From JAICXG01 sp036825615 (lineage in GTDB: Bacteria > Verrucomicrobiota > Verrucomicrobiia > Chthoniobacterales > UBA10450): a stretch of 64,000 nt of DNA. This document shows, one piece after another, positions 49,446-58,157 of the stretch (positions are counted from its first letter, which is position 1; the number at the start of each line of letters is the position of its first letter). Position numbers and translations under genes: made by a program. Location: assembly GCA_036825615.1 (NCBI GenBank), contig DAISXY010000015.1, forward strand, positions 1 to 64,000, read 5' to 3'. The notes below the pieces were generated by a model that saw only the letters and a program-made list of their open reading frames with translations, ran no database searches and was not told the origin of the DNA.

Positions 49446-50324
49446 TTAACTGGCGAGAGCTGATTGCGCCGTCGCGATCTCAAGCAGCTCGGTGGTGATG
49501 CTCGCCTGGCGCATCTTATTGTATTCGAGGGTCAGGTCCTTGATGAACTGGTTGGCGTTATCCGTCGCATTTTTCATCGCCACCATCCGTGCGCTGTGTT
49601 CGGAGGCGCGGGCGTCGAGCACCATTTGGAAGACTTCGTACTGGAGGTAGTACGGGAGCATGAAATCAAGCACCCCGGCCGCGCTCGGTTCAAAGATATA
49701 CTCCAGGCTTTGCCCTTTTCCTGCCTCCGCGGCGGCTTGCTTTTCACCGGCAACATCGAAGAGAAACGGACTGATCGGCAGCAGCGTGTGCGCGACCGGC
49801 TTTTGGTTGATCGTGTTAATGAACTGGGTGTAGAGCACCGTCACTTTGTCCACCTCGCCGGCGAGAAATTTGTCCACGCAAAAACGCGAGATCAGCTTTG
49901 TTTCCAGGATCGTGGGTGAATCTTTTAGCTCGAAATCGGCTAGCAACTCGCGCCGGGTGCGGGTGATGAACTGGCGCGCTTTTCGCCCGGCAGTCACGTA
50001 AACGGTTCCTGCGGGGTCGTACCCGGCGACCTCCCGCATGAGGTTCGTGTTGAGCGCCCCGGCCAGACCCTTGTCGCTACTGATGACCAGGACCAATTCC
50101 TTGCGCATCGGTCGAACCTGCAAAAGCGGATGGAGCAACGGATCGGTGCGCCCCTTCAACGACACGAGCACGCGGTTCATTAATCCGGCATACGGACGTC
50201 CCGCGAGGGCGTGCTGTTGCGCCCGGCGCATTTTTGAGGCGGCGACCATTTGCATCGCCTTTGTAATTTGCGCGGTGTTGCGGATTGATTTGATCCGCCG
50301 CCGGATGTCCTGCGTGTTTGCCAT
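49446..50324 (-). CDS. atpG: ATP synthase F1 gamma subunit
   Basis: The product has 292 residues. The N-terminus RRRIKSIRNTAQITKAMQMV and the C-terminus ARMVAMKNATDNANQFIKDL plus LEIATAQSALA form the rotating coiled coil. It is the central stalk. It follows atpA by 12 bases and is now the last gene of the upstream half of the operon; atpD should follow directly but is displaced. Confidence 0.96.
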   Translation of the reverse strand: MANTQDIRRRIKSIRNTAQITKAMQMVAASKMRRAQQHALAGRPYAGLMNRVLVSLKGRTDPLLHPLLQVRPMRKELVLVISSDKGLAGALNTNLMREVAGYDPAGTVYVTAGRKARQFITRTRRELLADFELKDSPTILETKLISRFCVDKFLAGEVDKVTVLYTQFINTINQKPVAHTLLPISPFLFDVAGEKQAAAEAGKGQSLEYIFEPSAAGVLDFMLPYYLQYEVFQMVLDARASEHSARMVAMKNATDNANQFIKDLTLEYNKMRQASITTELLEIATAQSALAS

Positions 50325-50336
50325 TGCGTCAACCGG

Positions 50337-51869
50337 CTATTGCCAAGTCGCCTTGAAATCGTTCAGCGCGGAGGCCAGGTCCGCTTCGAGGTCTTTGTCG
50401 AGCGCCTTCTTTGTGCGGATGGAGGCGAGCAGGCTCTCCTTTCGGGTTTGCAGGTAATCCTGGAGCTTGAGCTGAAATTCCTTCACCCGGTCAACCGGCA
50501 CGGCATCCAAATAACCGTTCTGCATCGCCCAGAGAACTGCCACCTGTTCCTCGACCGCGATCGGGTTGTATTGCACCTGCTTGAAAAGCTCGACAATCCG
50601 TTGCCCGCGATCGAGCCGCGCCTTGGTCGCGGCGTCGAGATCGGAGCCAAACTGCGCGAAGGCCGCCAGCTCGCGGAACTGCGCGAGGTCGAGCTTGATC
50701 TTGCCCGCGACCTGTTTGATCGCCTTGATCTGCGCCGCGGAACCGACCCGGCTGACCGACAGGCCGACCGAGATGGCTGGCCGCACGCCTTGGAAGAACA
50801 GGTCGGTCTCGAGATAAATCTGGCCGTCGGTAATCGAGATGACGTTGGTCGGGATGTAGGCCGAGACGTCGCCCGCCTGCGTCTCGATAATCGGGAGCGC
50901 GGTCAACGATCCACCGCCCGCTTCCTCGGTCACACGCGCGCTGCGTTCGAGCAGGCGCGAATGGAGATAAAAGACATCGCCGGGATAAGCCTCGCGCCCG
51001 GAGGGCCGTTTCAAGACTAACGACACCTGCCGATAAGCGACGGCGTGTTTCGAGAGATCGTCGTAAATGATGAGCGCGTCCATGCCGTTATCCATGAACC
51101 ACTCGCCCATCGCCGCGCCGGCAAACGGCGCGAGGTATTGGTTGGTCGCGCTCTCCGAGGCGGGCGCGGAAACAATCGTCGTGTACGGCATCGCGCCATT
51201 GCGTTCGAGCACGTTGAGCGTGCGCGCGACGTTCGAGTTCTTCTGCCCGACGGCGACGTAAATGCAATAGAGCGGGCGATGATCCTTCAGCCGCCCTTCT
51301 TCCGCCGCCTTATTCAGACGCGCCTGACTGATGATCGTATCAACCGCAATGGTCGATTTGCCGGTCGCGCGATCGCCGATGATCAGCTCGCGCTGCCCGC
51401 GCCCGATCGGAATCATGGCGTCGATCGCCATGATACCGGTCTGGACCGGTTGGCTGACGCTTCGGCGTTTGATGATGCCGGGCGCGATCTTTTCCACCGG
51501 ATAATACGAGTCGGTGTGAATCGGTCCCTTGTTATCGATCGGCTGGCCTAACGTGTTCACAACCCGGCCAAGCAGCGCCTTGCCTACCGGCACCTGGAGC
51601 AGCTTGCCGGTCGTTTTCACTTCATCGCCTTCCGCGACGCGCGTTGGATCGCCGAGGAGAATGACACCGACTTCGGTTTCTTCGAGATTGAGGGCGAGAC
51701 CGAATTCGCCGCTCGGGAATTCGATCATCTCGTTCAACATCACATCGCTTAGGCCTTCGATGCGGGCGACACCGTCGCCGGCTTCGCGCACCACGCCGAC
51801 GTTGCTTTTCGTAGTCGAGGTTTTCAGCCCCGCAATTTGTGTTTCGATTTCTTCCAGAATGCTGCTCAT
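50337..51869 (-). CDS. atpA: ATP synthase F1 alpha subunit
   Basis: The product has 510 residues. P-loop GDRATGKSTIAVDTI, GQKNSNVARTLNVLERNGAM and the PSGREAYPGDVFYLHSRLLE block are canonical. It forms the hexamer with AtpD and carries non-catalytic nucleotide sites. One GCCTAACGT site lies within it. It follows atpH by nine bases. Confidence 0.97.
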   Translation of the reverse strand: MSSILEEIETQIAGLKTSTTKSNVGVVREAGDGVARIEGLSDVMLNEMIEFPSGEFGLALNLEETEVGVILLGDPTRVAEGDEVKTTGKLLQVPVGKALLGRVVNTLGQPIDNKGPIHTDSYYPVEKIAPGIIKRRSVSQPVQTGIMAIDAMIPIGRGQRELIIGDRATGKSTIAVDTIISQARLNKAAEEGRLKDHRPLYCIYVAVGQKNSNVARTLNVLERNGAMPYTTIVSAPASESATNQYLAPFAGAAMGEWFMDNGMDALIIYDDLSKHAVAYRQVSLVLKRPSGREAYPGDVFYLHSRLLERSARVTEEAGGGSLTALPIIETQAGDVSAYIPTNVISITDGQIYLETDLFFQGVRPAISVGLSVSRVGSAAQIKAIKQVAGKIKLDLAQFRELAAFAQFGSDLDAATKARLDRGQRIVELFKQVQYNPIAVEEQVAVLWAMQNGYLDAVPVDRVKEFQLKLQDYLQTRKESLLASIRTKKALDKDLEADLASALNDFKATWQ

Positions 51870-51878
51870 GATAATTCG

Positions 51879-52277
51879 TTAGGTTGAAAATTGTTGCTCG
51901 AGGCGCTGGAGCCGGTTGCGCACACTGCTATCCCACACATCGCTCCCGATGCGCACGCGCACGCCCCCAAGCAGTCCCGGGTTAATCACATATTCGGGAG
52001 TGAGACCACGACCGTATTTTTTCTCAAGCCCGGAAACAATCTCGCTGCTCACCGCCGGGTCGAGCGCCATCGCCGACTCGATCCGGACCTGGCGTTTCTC
52101 GAGCTCGAGGCGCAAAAGGCGATGAAAATCCTGCAGTAGCACGATGTAATTGCGCGGTTTCTTGTCCACGATCGAACGCACGAAAAAACGCACCTTCTCC
52201 GGATCGAGCACGCCATCGACGTAGCTCGCTCGCACCATGTCGCGCGAGAGTTGTCGGGTTTCCTTGTTGATCTTCAT
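51879..52277 (-). CDS. atpH: ATP synthase F1 delta subunit (short form)
   Basis: The product has 132 residues against ~180 in the usual family. LSRDMVRASYVDGVLDPEKV and YIVLLQDFHRLLRLELEKRQ represent the N-terminal bundle in shortened form. The C-terminal GLLGGVRVRIGSDVWDSSVR is the conserved DELTA signature. It links F1 to the peripheral stalk. Order and spacing in the operon confirm identity. Confidence 0.9.
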   Translation of the reverse strand: MKINKETRQLSRDMVRASYVDGVLDPEKVRFFVRSIVDKKPRNYIVLLQDFHRLLRLELEKRQVRIESAMALDPAVSSEIVSGLEKKYGRGLTPEYVINPGLLGGVRVRIGSDVWDSSVRNRLQRLEQQFST

Positions 52278-52292
52278 CCGGTGAACGCCTGC

Positions 52293-52838
52293 TCAGGCCG
52301 AGACCTGCCGGCCCGCTTCCTCCTGAAGGCGTTTTTGGTCGTCGGGGGTGAGAACTTTGCCTGTCACCTTGGCGGTTGTTTCCACCACCAGCCGCCCGAG
52401 TTCGCGCTTCAGTCGCGCCATCTCGCGCTCGTGCTCGAGCACGGTGGCTTCACGCGCCTTGGCGATGATCTGCTCGGCCGCCGCGATCGCTTCCTGCTGC
52501 TTGCGCTCCGCGATCACGCCCGCGCTCGCGCGCGCTTCGTCGATCATCTTTTGCGCTTCCGCGTTCGCCTTCCCGAGGGTTTCCTGATAACGCTGCTCCG
52601 CCTCTGCGAGCTGCTGCTTGATCTTCTCTGCGTTGAGGAGACCCTCGGCGATTAGCTGCCGTCGTTCCTCGAGAATGCCGAGGATCGGTTTGTAGGCGAA
52701 CCGCTTCAGGAGCAGGGCGACGAGGACGAAGCTGATAACCTGCGAGAGAAATATCCAGAGGTCAAAGCCGAACTGTCGGCCGGTATCACGCGCCAGGTCG
52801 GCAATATCGGCGGCTGCGGCAAGGATGGTCATGTTCAT
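52293..52838 (-). CDS. atpF: ATP synthase Fo subunit b
   Basis: The product has 181 residues. One membrane helix (LWIFLSQVISFVLVALLLKR) is followed by a long charged coiled coil (EERRQLIAEGLLNAEKIKQQ, LAEAEQRYQETLGKANAEAQ), as expected for the peripheral stalk. It lies 15 bases before atpH. Confidence 0.95.
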   Translation of the reverse strand: MNMTILAAAADIADLARDTGRQFGFDLWIFLSQVISFVLVALLLKRFAYKPILGILEERRQLIAEGLLNAEKIKQQLAEAEQRYQETLGKANAEAQKMIDEARASAGVIAERKQQEAIAAAEQIIAKAREATVLEHEREMARLKRELGRLVVETTAKVTGKVLTPDDQKRLQEEAGRQVSA

Positions 52839-52877
52839 CGAAATAAAAGCGGCCCACGTGGGCGGCCGTTGGAGAAC

Positions 52878-53090
52878 TTATTTAACCAGGAACAGCGCGT
52901 AGAACACGATCGCTTCCGCAAACGCGATCGCGAGAATCGCCTGCACGAGGATGGGAGTAGCCGCCCCGGGATTGCGGCCGACCGCGGCGCTCGCCCCCAT
53001 GCCGACGAGACCGACGCCGATCGCCGCGCCCAGAGCGGCGAGGCCGACGTGAATGCTTCCGCTTATTTCTGCCAGTAGTGGTAGTGTCAT
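52878..53090 (-). CDS. atpE: ATP synthase Fo subunit c
   Basis: The 70-residue helical hairpin has a Gly-rich helix 1 (VGLAALGAAIGVGLVGMGAS), polar loop GRNPGA and helix 2 with the ion-binding Glu in ILAIAFAEAIVFY. The residue after the Glu is Ala and no Na+-type Gln is seen in helix 1, so proton coupling is expected. Confidence 0.96.
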   Translation of the reverse strand: MTLPLLAEISGSIHVGLAALGAAIGVGLVGMGASAAVGRNPGAATPILVQAILAIAFAEAIVFYALFLVK

Positions 53091-53160
53091 ATAACTTTCT
53101 TGGTTGTTGGTTGTGATCAGCGGCCTCCGCGGGATCCACGGTCATAGCCGCCGAAATTTT

Positions 53161-54120
53161 CTAGTGGTGTGCTCTTTCCGGCCCGGGTTGATGCTGTGCG
53201 ATCAAGAGGGTGAATACCGCCGTCAGGAGCATAAAGACCATCGCCTGAACAATCCCGACGAGCAATTCCATGAAGTAGAACGGAATGGGAATAAGCCAGG
53301 AAAGGGCCGGCACCATGTGCGCCATCGTCTCGAGCATGGTCTCACCCGCGTAGACATTCCCGTAAAGCCGGAAACTGAGCGAAATCGGCCGGAACAGAAT
53401 CGAGACAATCTCCAGCCAGCCGGCGAGGAAAAAAACCAGCGCCATGAGCAGCTTCATCACTCCTCGGTTTTCGCCTTTGGCGCCAAAGATCTCGTGCAGG
53501 ACTCCGCCGACACCCTGCGACTGGACGGCCCAGTAAAGCCAAAGCGCGAAAAACACCGCCGCCATGGCAAAGGTCATGTTGAGGTCGGCGTTGCCGCCGC
53601 GCAGGAGCGGAGTGTCGACGCGAAACCGGTTCGTGGCCGGATCTACATGCCCCCAGCCGACGGTGCCAATGCCGGGGATAAGACCGAACCAATTTACGAA
53701 GAGGATGAAAATGAAAAGCGTGGCGAAAAACCAAAAGGTCCGCTTGACCAAATCGCCTCCGATGACGCTCTCGAGGAAATTGTAAAGGCTTTCCACCAGC
53801 CACTCCCAGAAGTTCTGCCGGCCGCCAGGAACCGGCTGGATCTTGCGCGTGGCCATTTGCGCAAAAATGATGATCGCGACGGCTACGATCCAGGTCACGA
53901 TCATCGAGTTCGTGATCGTGAATTTCCCGATGTGAGCCAGGACGTTTGGTTTGAGCGGGACGCCCTCATGCTCTCCGCCGTGATCTGGCCTTGCTTCCGT
54001 CGAAGCAACCGCAGCAGGCGCTGGCGTTGGCTGCGCCTCAACCGGTGGAGCGAATCCGCCGCTGAAAAGCATCGCGCCGAGGAGGAGCAGCAGCACGAAA
54101 TGAAAACGGTGGTAGCGCAT
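53161..54120 (-). CDS. atpB: ATP synthase Fo subunit a
   Basis: The product has 319 residues from ATG 54120; ATG 54135 adds five. It is longer than the ~270-residue norm because of an N-terminal signal-like helix (FHFVLLLLLGAMLFSGGFA) and a Pro/Ala-rich linker before the membrane domain. NWFGLIPGIGTVGWG and LSFRLYGNVYAGETMLETM, with the essential Arg, define the proton channel. It heads the atp operon; no atpI/atpZ gene is visible in the 168-bp gap upstream. Confidence 0.95.
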   Translation of the reverse strand: MRYHRFHFVLLLLLGAMLFSGGFAPPVEAQPTPAPAAVASTEARPDHGGEHEGVPLKPNVLAHIGKFTITNSMIVTWIVAVAIIIFAQMATRKIQPVPGGRQNFWEWLVESLYNFLESVIGGDLVKRTFWFFATLFIFILFVNWFGLIPGIGTVGWGHVDPATNRFRVDTPLLRGGNADLNMTFAMAAVFFALWLYWAVQSQGVGGVLHEIFGAKGENRGVMKLLMALVFFLAGWLEIVSILFRPISLSFRLYGNVYAGETMLETMAHMVPALSWLIPIPFYFMELLVGIVQAMVFMLLTAVFTLLIAQHQPGPERAHH

Positions 54121-54303
54121 CTTGCAATTTGCCAAGCGGCGTCACCGGGTGCCGGTGAAGCGCGACATGTTCCGGACAGAACAGGCTTACGCTTCAGGGC
54201 CGCTTACGTCGCGCATACAGAAGAACATCTTCGGGGCGCTGACAAGCAACTTTGCCGAGAATTTTTTCGCCGCCAAAAACTGAGGAAAGACGCGGCCGAA
54301 AAT

Positions 54304-55533
54304 CTATTTTGCCGGCACGCCTTCCTGCTGAAAAGGAGGCACAACCACCGGTAGGCTGCGCCGCGCGCGGACCTGCGCTTCGTCTGCGATCGCCGCCGCT
54401 TCGCGGTACTGCCCTTCGAGCTCGGCGATGTGGCGGCCTTGTTCGAAATGTCTCGCGACCGATTCGCTCGCAAGAATCCCCATCTCGCTGAAGGAATGCC
54501 GCGTCCGGGTGATCTTCTTCATCTCCGCCGCGAGCGCTTCGTGATCGCGTTCCTCGACCAGGATCCCGCAACGGCCGTCTTCAACCGCCTCGGGAATGCC
54601 CCCGTGGCGGGTCGCGAGCACCGGCATGCCGGTCGCCATCGCTTCGAGGATGGAGTTCGGGATTCCCTCCTGATTTTCATCCGCCGGCATTTCGCTCGGG
54701 TGGAGAAAAATGTGGCAGCTGTGGTAAAGCTCGAGCAACGCGGGCTGCGAGAGGAAACCGGTGAAATGAACATGCCGGCGAATTCCCAGTTCCGTCGCGA
54801 GCGCTTCCAAGGCGGGTTGCAGGGGACCTTTGCCGGCGATGAGCAGTTGTGAGCGCGGATTATCGCGCTGAAAAATCGCGAACGCGCGCAGGCAGGTGAT
54901 TAGCCCCTTCTTCGGGATAAGGCGGCAAGCCTGTAAGAACCTCCACTCACCATCCACCGGTCCGACCCGGCGCATGAGCGGGAACTGCGCGAGCGGGATG
55001 CCGGTGCGGTTGATCCGGATCTTCTCCGGAGGACAACCGAGCCTGACGAGTCGTCGCTCCAGAGAGCGAGAGCGCGCCAGCACGAGTGGTACGGCTTGGA
55101 AAACCTTGCGCAATTTCGCCGCGTAATCCGGGCTCTCCGCTTTCAACATCACATCGGCTCCGTGAAAGGAGACAATGCACGGTTTGTTCCAGCATTGGAT
55201 GAATGGCAGCAGATGCACCCCGGTGTGGCCAAAATAGATGTGCATCAGGTCAGCCCCGCGGCGCTCGAGCAGATTGGCGAGCAATTGATATTCGCCCCGG
55301 TAAACGATCGGCGGCTGATGTTCGACAAATTTAAGCCAGCCGTGCCGCAATGGATTGCGCCGGGGTGGCGGGATCAGTTCGATGTCTTCAAAGGGAAAGC
55401 GCTCGCTGTTCTGTTTCTTTTTCGTCATCACGAAGGTCTGCACCTCGCGGAGCGCCGTCACCTGCCGGTAGATGTGTAACATCTCCGATTTCAAAAACGT
55501 TGTGCAATAACTCGCAACGACCAGCTTCGACAT
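54304..55533 (-). CDS. Glycosyltransferase family 4
   Basis: The product has 409 residues. The N-terminal Rossmann part includes LMHIYFGHTGVHLLPF and CIVSFHGADVML. The nucleotide-sugar part has FLQACRLIPKKGLITCLRAF, LLIAGKGPLQPALEALA, HVHFTGFLSQPALLELYHSC and the E-x7-E block EGIPNSILEAMATGMPVLAT. It would add a hexose to a surface polysaccharide or lipid in the cytoplasm. The acceptor is unknown. It may form a transcript with the atp genes downstream. Confidence 0.88.
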   Translation of the reverse strand: MSKLVVASYCTTFLKSEMLHIYRQVTALREVQTFVMTKKKQNSERFPFEDIELIPPPRRNPLRHGWLKFVEHQPPIVYRGEYQLLANLLERRGADLMHIYFGHTGVHLLPFIQCWNKPCIVSFHGADVMLKAESPDYAAKLRKVFQAVPLVLARSRSLERRLVRLGCPPEKIRINRTGIPLAQFPLMRRVGPVDGEWRFLQACRLIPKKGLITCLRAFAIFQRDNPRSQLLIAGKGPLQPALEALATELGIRRHVHFTGFLSQPALLELYHSCHIFLHPSEMPADENQEGIPNSILEAMATGMPVLATRHGGIPEAVEDGRCGILVEERDHEALAAEMKKITRTRHSFSEMGILASESVARHFEQGRHIAELEGQYREAAAIADEAQVRARRSLPVVVPPFQQEGVPAK

Positions 55534-55598
55534 AAATCGGGGAACCCCCTTAGTTAAGGCAAAAAGTTGTGAACTACTAAACCATGCATGTGGCTTGT

Positions 55599-56711
55599 CT
55601 AACCAGAATCGCCATCGCTCGAATCGGCAGCCTTGTCACACAATAATTGTGTCATCCCGAACTCATCCTCCTGTAACCATTGGTCGAGCGCTCGCTTCAG
55701 TTCTTCAATTCCGTTGCCGTTCTTGGCCGAAATTGCCACTACTTCGCGCTGCGGATAGCGGCGGCGGAAGGCACGGAGCTTTTCCTCCGCGCCCGGCAAA
55801 TCCATCTTGTTCGCCACCACCCCCCAGGGCCGTTGCGACAGACGCGGATCGTAGAGGTCAATCTCGCGCCGGAGATGTTGCAGGTCGGCAATCGGGCCGC
55901 GCCCTTCGCTCCCGGCCATGTCGAGAACAAAGAGAAGCAACCGACACCGCGTGATGTGGCGCAAAAAAGCATGGCCGAGTCCGAGATTGCGGTGTGCGCC
56001 TTCAATCAACCCGGGAATGTCCGCGACCGTCGCGCGTCGGTAATCGTCGAACTCAACTACTCCGATCATCGGATGCAAGGTCGTAAACGGATAGGCCGCC
56101 ACTTTCGGATGCGCCGCCGAAATCCGGCGGAGCAAAGTGGATTTGCCCGCATTCGGATAACCAACCAGACCGACATCCGCAATCGTGCGCAGCTCGAGCA
56201 GAAAATCGCCTTCTTCGCCTTCCTCGCCTTCGGTGTATTCGCGTGGGGCGCGGTTCCGCGAGCTTTTAAAATGCACGTTACCCTTGCCTCCCGCTCCTCC
56301 GCGGCAGAGGACAAACTCCTCGTTAGGCCGAGTCAAATCCGCGATCTGAATCAGGGATGAGGGATGAGGGATGAGGGATGAATCTCTTTCGCCCTCATCC
56401 CTCCGCCCTCCGCCCTCATCCCTCCACACGATCGTCCCCACCGGCACCTTCACGACCTTGTCGGGCGCGCCGCGGCCGTGCATCTGTTTGCCCCGTCCGT
56501 GAGCGCCGCTTTTTGCCTTGATTAGCGGCTCGTAAAAAAGCGCCGCGAGATTATCCGTGTGCTCGTCGGCGCGAAGCACGATGTCGCCGCCCTTGCCGCC
56601 GTCACCGCCATCCGGGCCGCCCTTGGGAACAAATTTTTCCCGCCGAAAACTGACACAGCCGCGCCCGCCGTCGCCCGCCTTTGCGTGCACCTTGATCCGG
56701 TCGACGAACAT
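55599..56711 (-). CDS. obgE: GTPase Obg/CgtA with in-frame repeat insertion
   Basis: The product has 370 residues from ATG 56711 (MFVDRIKVHAKAGDGGRGCV). The Gly-rich Obg fold (FVPKGGPDGGDGGKGGDIVL) and the G domain with P-loop GYPNAGKSTLL, DIPGLIEGA and NKMD are intact. The protein assists 50S ribosome assembly and stress control. Between VPVGTIVW and IADLTRPNEEF, where the family has ~9 residues, there are ~27, encoded by four 7-bp gggatga units (56354-56381) and an inverted copy. The frame is kept. The C-terminal domain is short. Confidence 0.93.
   Translation of the reverse strand: MFVDRIKVHAKAGDGGRGCVSFRREKFVPKGGPDGGDGGKGGDIVLRADEHTDNLAALFYEPLIKAKSGAHGRGKQMHGRGAPDKVVKVPVGTIVWRDEGGGRRDEGERDSSLIPHPSSLIQIADLTRPNEEFVLCRGGAGGKGNVHFKSSRNRAPREYTEGEEGEEGDFLLELRTIADVGLVGYPNAGKSTLLRRISAAHPKVAAYPFTTLHPMIGVVEFDDYRRATVADIPGLIEGAHRNLGLGHAFLRHITRCRLLLFVLDMAGSEGRGPIADLQHLRREIDLYDPRLSQRPWGVVANKMDLPGAEEKLRAFRRRYPQREVVAISAKNGNGIEELKRALDQWLQEDEFGMTQLLCDKAADSSDGDSG
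56354..56381. repeat. (gggatga)4 minisatellite inside obgE
   Basis: Four perfect tandem 7-bp units, followed at 56391-56424 by inverted CCCTCATCCCTC copies. Since seven is not a multiple of three, a gain or loss of one unit would shift the obgE frame. Confidence 0.9.
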
Positions 56712-56773
56712 CGCTTGAGCATACACGCAGCTTCCGCTCGTGCACGAAACCCTCCGCCCACAACCGCCAACTC

Positions 56774-56907
56774 GTCATCCTGAGCGAAGCGCAGCGAAGT
56801 CGAAGGATCCCGTGGAGTCACCGTGAACCCCGCAGCGCGAAAAGCAGCCACGCTTCAAGTCCTCTCCACGGGATCCTTCGACTACGCTGCGCTCCGCTCA
56901 GGATGAC
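56774..56907. repeat. 134-bp inverted-repeat element between obgE and glgM
   Basis: Arms of about 43 bp: GTCATCCTGAGCGAAGCGCA... and ...TGCGCTCCGCTCAGGATGAC, with GGATCCCGTGGA / TCCACGGGATCC at the inner ends. The right arm supplies the last codons and stop of the glgM gene. Member of the GTCATCC...GGATGAC family. Confidence 0.85.
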
Positions 56908-58100
56908 ACCGTGCGATAGAGGTGAATCGTCTCCTTGGCGATCGCGCCCCAGCCGAACTTCTCCTCCGCCCGTTTCCGCCCGGCGCGGCCAAACTTCTTT
57001 CGCAGCTCCGGATTCGCCATCAGCTCGTTGATTCGCGTCGCGAGATCGCGCTCGAACTTCTCCGGATGAATCGGTTCAAACGGGCTCTCCTTCATCTGCT
57101 CGACCGGCACGAGAAAACCGGTCTCACCATCGACGACCACTTCCTTAATCCCGCCAACCGCGCTCGCTACCACCGGCGTCTCACAAGCCATCGCTTCGAG
57201 GTTGATGATCCCAAACGGCTCGTAAATCGACGGGCAGCAAAAGACCGCTGCGTGCGAGTACAACTCCACGAGCGTTTTCTTGTCGACCATCTCGTCGACC
57301 CAGATCACGTCGCCGCGCTGCGCCTGCGCCTCGCTCACGGCCGCTTTCATTTCCGCCGCGATCTCGGGCGTGTCCGGCGCGCCGGCACAAAGCACGATCT
57401 GAAAATCGCGTTCCATAAACGGAATTGCCCGCGCCAAATGCACGATCCCTTTTTGCCGCGTGATCCGCCCGACAAACAAGAGATAGGGCCGGCGCGGATC
57501 GATCCCGAAACGCACCAGCGCGTCGGTCTGATCGGTCGGCCGAAATTCTTCCAGGTCGATCCCGTTGTAGATCACATGCAGCCGCGATGGTTCGATTTGG
57601 AACAACCGCTCCACGTCCGTTTTCGTCTCGTTCGACACGGCGATCACTGCGTCCGCCATTTCGAGCGCGGTCTTTTCTACCCAGAGGGAAAAATCGTAGC
57701 CGCCGCCGAGTTGCTCGCGTTTCCACGGTCGCAACGGCTCGAGCGAATGGACCGTGATCACGAGCGGCAAGCCGTAGTTCAATTTCGCCAGAATCCCGCC
57801 GAAATGACTGTACCAAGTGTGACAATGAACCAGATCGGCGTCGATCCGGAGGGTGTTGAAATCAAGACAACGCTGGAGCGCGCCAAAGACCGAGCGCAAC
57901 GGTTTCGGGCAGGTGTAGCCGCTCGCGTCCAGCTCGAAACCGCGCACCTTCGGATTTGTGCCTAACGACTCTTGATCGCCGAAGCAGCGCACTTCGACCT
58001 CGATGAATTTCGCCAGCTCGCGCGAGAGATAATCGACATGCACGCCGGCCCCGCCGTAGATGTGTGGCGGGTACTCGTTGGTGAGAAAAAACGCTTTCAT
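56898..58100 (-). CDS. glgM: Glycogen synthase / maltose-1-phosphate synthase (GlgM/GlgA-type GT4)
   Basis: The product has 400 residues. The N-terminal MKAFFLTNEYPPHIYGGAGV with H-V-D-Y-L and HCHTWYSHFGGIL, TVHSLEPLRPWKREQLGGGY follow the actinobacterial GlgM/GlgA family (TIGR02149 type). RRPYLLFVGRITRQKGIVHL and the E-x7-E block CPSIYEPFGIINLEAMACET complete the GT4 site. It would make maltose-1-phosphate or extend glycogen from ADP-glucose. The C-terminal VSS and TGA are encoded by the inverted-repeat arm, so the original end may be altered. Confidence 0.85.
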   Translation of the reverse strand: MKAFFLTNEYPPHIYGGAGVHVDYLSRELAKFIEVEVRCFGDQESLGTNPKVRGFELDASGYTCPKPLRSVFGALQRCLDFNTLRIDADLVHCHTWYSHFGGILAKLNYGLPLVITVHSLEPLRPWKREQLGGGYDFSLWVEKTALEMADAVIAVSNETKTDVERLFQIEPSRLHVIYNGIDLEEFRPTDQTDALVRFGIDPRRPYLLFVGRITRQKGIVHLARAIPFMERDFQIVLCAGAPDTPEIAAEMKAAVSEAQAQRGDVIWVDEMVDKKTLVELYSHAAVFCCPSIYEPFGIINLEAMACETPVVASAVGGIKEVVVDGETGFLVPVEQMKESPFEPIHPEKFERDLATRINELMANPELRKKFGRAGRKRAEEKFGWGAIAKETIHLYRTVSS

Positions 58101-58157
58101 CCCGCACCGCTCGCTCGCACTTAAAACTTAAAACTTCAAACTTAAACCTTTCCGTCC

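Noticed and set aside
53104..54354. 416-codon plus-strand frame opposite atpB
   Set aside because: Very high Arg/Glu/His content and full overlap with a clear ATP synthase gene.
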